Of a stretch of DNA of 64,000 nt, positions 61,975 to 64,000 are shown one piece after another. The stretch's first letter is position 1. Each line of letters starts with the position of its first letter. Below the pieces are notes generated by a model. The model made no database searches. It was not told the DNA's origin and worked only from the letters and a program-made list of their open reading frames with translations. The position numbers were made by a program, and so were the translations under genes. This DNA comes from Lamellibrachia satsuma (taxonomy: Eukaryota; Annelida; Polychaeta; Sabellida; Siboglinidae): assembly GCA_033239005.1 (NCBI GenBank), contig BSQZ01000060.1, positions 2,385,501 through 2,449,500 of the forward strand, read 5' to 3'.

Positions 61975-64000
61975 TGTAAATAACAGTTACTACTGCCCTC
62001 GTACCAGTCATATAAATCACCCCTCATTAGTTTCTAATCGCCATTTCGTTCAAATTATTAGGTGCCGCTGCGTGAATTGACTGATTGTGTACATTTGAAC
62101 TCGAAATTGCCGCTAATGTAACACGATAACGTCAGTGTGTTCAATGGCTAGTCACGTAAAAGCAAATAATGTATGCGTTCCGTGCAGTTATTTCCTGACA
62201 TCAAATAACTGTAGTCATAGATGCGTCTGGTTGCATAGTAATATATGGTTGCGTGCAGCGTTTTTATTTACTAACGTTCGTTCAGCGTGTTCGTTGATGT
62301 ACGCTCGAATGATTAGTGACATGGACAGTCACTGCGAGTCGTCCAGTTGTCAGGTGTACAAAATATGAAAAGTCATGGTTTTCGGCCTATGCACTTGTAA
62401 GAGTTGCTAATCACACGCAACTACAATCAAGATAATCAGGCCAGTGGTCTACTAGGAAAACCTTGTTGAACATACATCATCTTAATTTAATTAATTTCTT
62501 AATTGCTAAATAACCGTGCGTGTAGCCTGGCAATATTCACTCGCCAAGTTAAATATTCCTGTAAACACCTAGTCCTATTCTTGTCAATAGGATATGGCCA
62601 TGCTGTTTGCTGTTTGCGTCTTTACTAAATGTTTCCTGTTCTGAATTTGCAGTACGCTTGTAAACTCTTTTAAGCGTATTGCCACAAACCATGCCTCCTG
62701 TTTCGCGGGTGTTGGAGAAATGGTGGGGAAGGCATATCTTACAACGGATCATCTCAATCTTCTGCAACTCCTGATACGAGAACACCTACTTAACTCTTCC
62801 TGTTTGTTGCCACAAGTTAGTCCATACATTTAGCGTTCATTGAGTTACTGAGACGGGGATTTGGTGACCGGTTCACTTATCTCAATGGTTGCAGCGGCGG
62901 ATTTAGACAAAGTTCCCGTCAAAGTCGACGACGCTCCGGAAGTTGTACTAATGGAACGCTGTTCTTGAAGACAGACTTCTAGACACGCTAGACGCGCACT
63001 CAGCTAGCAGGTGGCCACCCGGAAGGCGCACTCAGGCATATAAGGACAAGTCCTGACATGTAATAATAACATTATGTCATATTCATAGACACGCTGTTAG
63101 AATTAATATTTCATCAGACACACTATACTATCTACAGAATATGGGCGTCTTCACATTAAGGGTACAGTTCAGTCCCACGCAACCTCAAAAATAAAAGTGT
63201 TCCAATTATTGTTTTGGGTTCGTGTTATCTCCCACTGCTATTACATTAACATTGTAATTTTAGGTGCATGGCATTACATATACTTCTAAGAAAACTGGCT
63301 TCAAAGTAAAATTTGCAATCTGGAAAGGACATTTCTTTGACGCACAATATACTATTATGATATGAGATTTATGTTAAATATTCTAATACAAATTGCAGTA
63401 CTGAACAAAACAACACAATACACTAAGAAAAAATATATTGCGCCGACATTCTCGAGAACCAGAACTGAGCAGCGCGTTAGAAATAAAGGATTAGATAATC
63501 TCAAATCGGTTTATGATCGAAGTTGTATGTGGGTGAACTGATTGAATGATAAGCGAAAGAGGATGAACGATGACAAAATGGTGGGTCTTCAGATGATATC
63601 GGAATATCATTATATTTCCTGTAGACGTAGCGATAACAATGATTAAATTCAACCTGTATGAGCGGCCATAGTTTCGACATTTGTTTTAACTCTGGGAATA
63701 AACCTATACACTAATTAGATGACCGAAGCTGCCAACGTTTTCTTGCAGGAGTTAGCAGCGAATATAAACACACTGGTTGCTTAGATAAACAGTTGTTTAA
63801 CCCAAGATAGTTATATTTCCTGGATTACACTAAATATTCTAACACACGGGTTGAGAACCAAATTAAAGGAATATAAATGTATTAATTAACCTCATTTTTT
63901 TAGATGTTAATTAAATGCATTGATACAACAGGTGCAATATATAGTTAAGTTGTCTTGACATTTCATCAGAGCTTCAAATGGATTCAAAACGTCGATCATA
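61975..64000 (+). repeat. Long dispersed repeat, copy B (runs off the window)
   Basis: Collinear with copy A (46386 onwards). It lacks copy A's segments 46802-47295 and most of 47487-48555. Same orientation. It extends to the window end, so the element is at least 2 kb. Confidence 0.85.

Overview
The window is eukaryotic: split genes with GT-AG introns and consistent phases, abundant micro- and minisatellites, LINE, Penelope-like, P-element/THAP and tRNA-SINE relics, and long introns. A complete Amt-type ammonium transporter, a family vertebrates lack, plus an extracellular SEA/FN3-type gene point to an invertebrate animal. I would guess a marine invertebrate. Minisatellites that overlap exon-intron boundaries, which I recall (unverified) being described in amphioxus, make a cephalochordate one candidate, but this is not established.

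Layout. 1-1.8 kb (-): decayed P-element/THAP9-like transposase. 2.7-6.25 kb (-): 5' part of a split gene with a basic N-terminal region and the first half of a forkhead-like domain; its 3' exons lie outside or beyond the transposon, and a fold-back of Penelope-like 3' ends sits in its third intron. 6.25-6.6 kb: CpG-containing presumed promoter. 7-9.9 kb: MITE-like palindromes and a TA tract. 9.95-24.4 kb (+): exons of a mucin/SEA/fibronectin-III-like extracellular gene, separated by huge tandem arrays (157, 37, 56, 49 and 107 bp units). Several exons carry disabling lesions, some of them tandem duplications inside the exon, so this copy is probably a pseudogene or mis-assembled. 25-28 kb: an unexplained minus-strand ORF, TA-cored palindromes and a 22-bp array.

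29.1-57.2 kb (-): a complete ten-exon Amt gene (577 aa, all phases agree), including a 15.8-kb first intron. Its introns hold two degenerate LINE elements in the same orientation (30.8-33.0 and 50.6-53.2 kb), a LINE tail in fold-back form (43 kb), a LINE endonuclease fragment (40 kb) and many arrays. Both LINE reverse-transcriptase regions contain a minisatellite that grew out of their own coding sequence. 57.66-61.65 kb (+): a candidate coiled-coil gene that starts 476 bp from the Amt start codon in divergent orientation; one predicted exon has an in-frame TAG. 46.4-49.9 kb and 61.97-64 kb are two direct copies of a long dispersed repeat.

The common thread is local tandem amplification that does not respect gene structure: units span splice acceptors, sit inside exons, and expand conserved RT motifs. 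Functionally only the Amt gene looks intact; it would move ammonium across a membrane. Everything is read by eye; no search or gene predictor was run.
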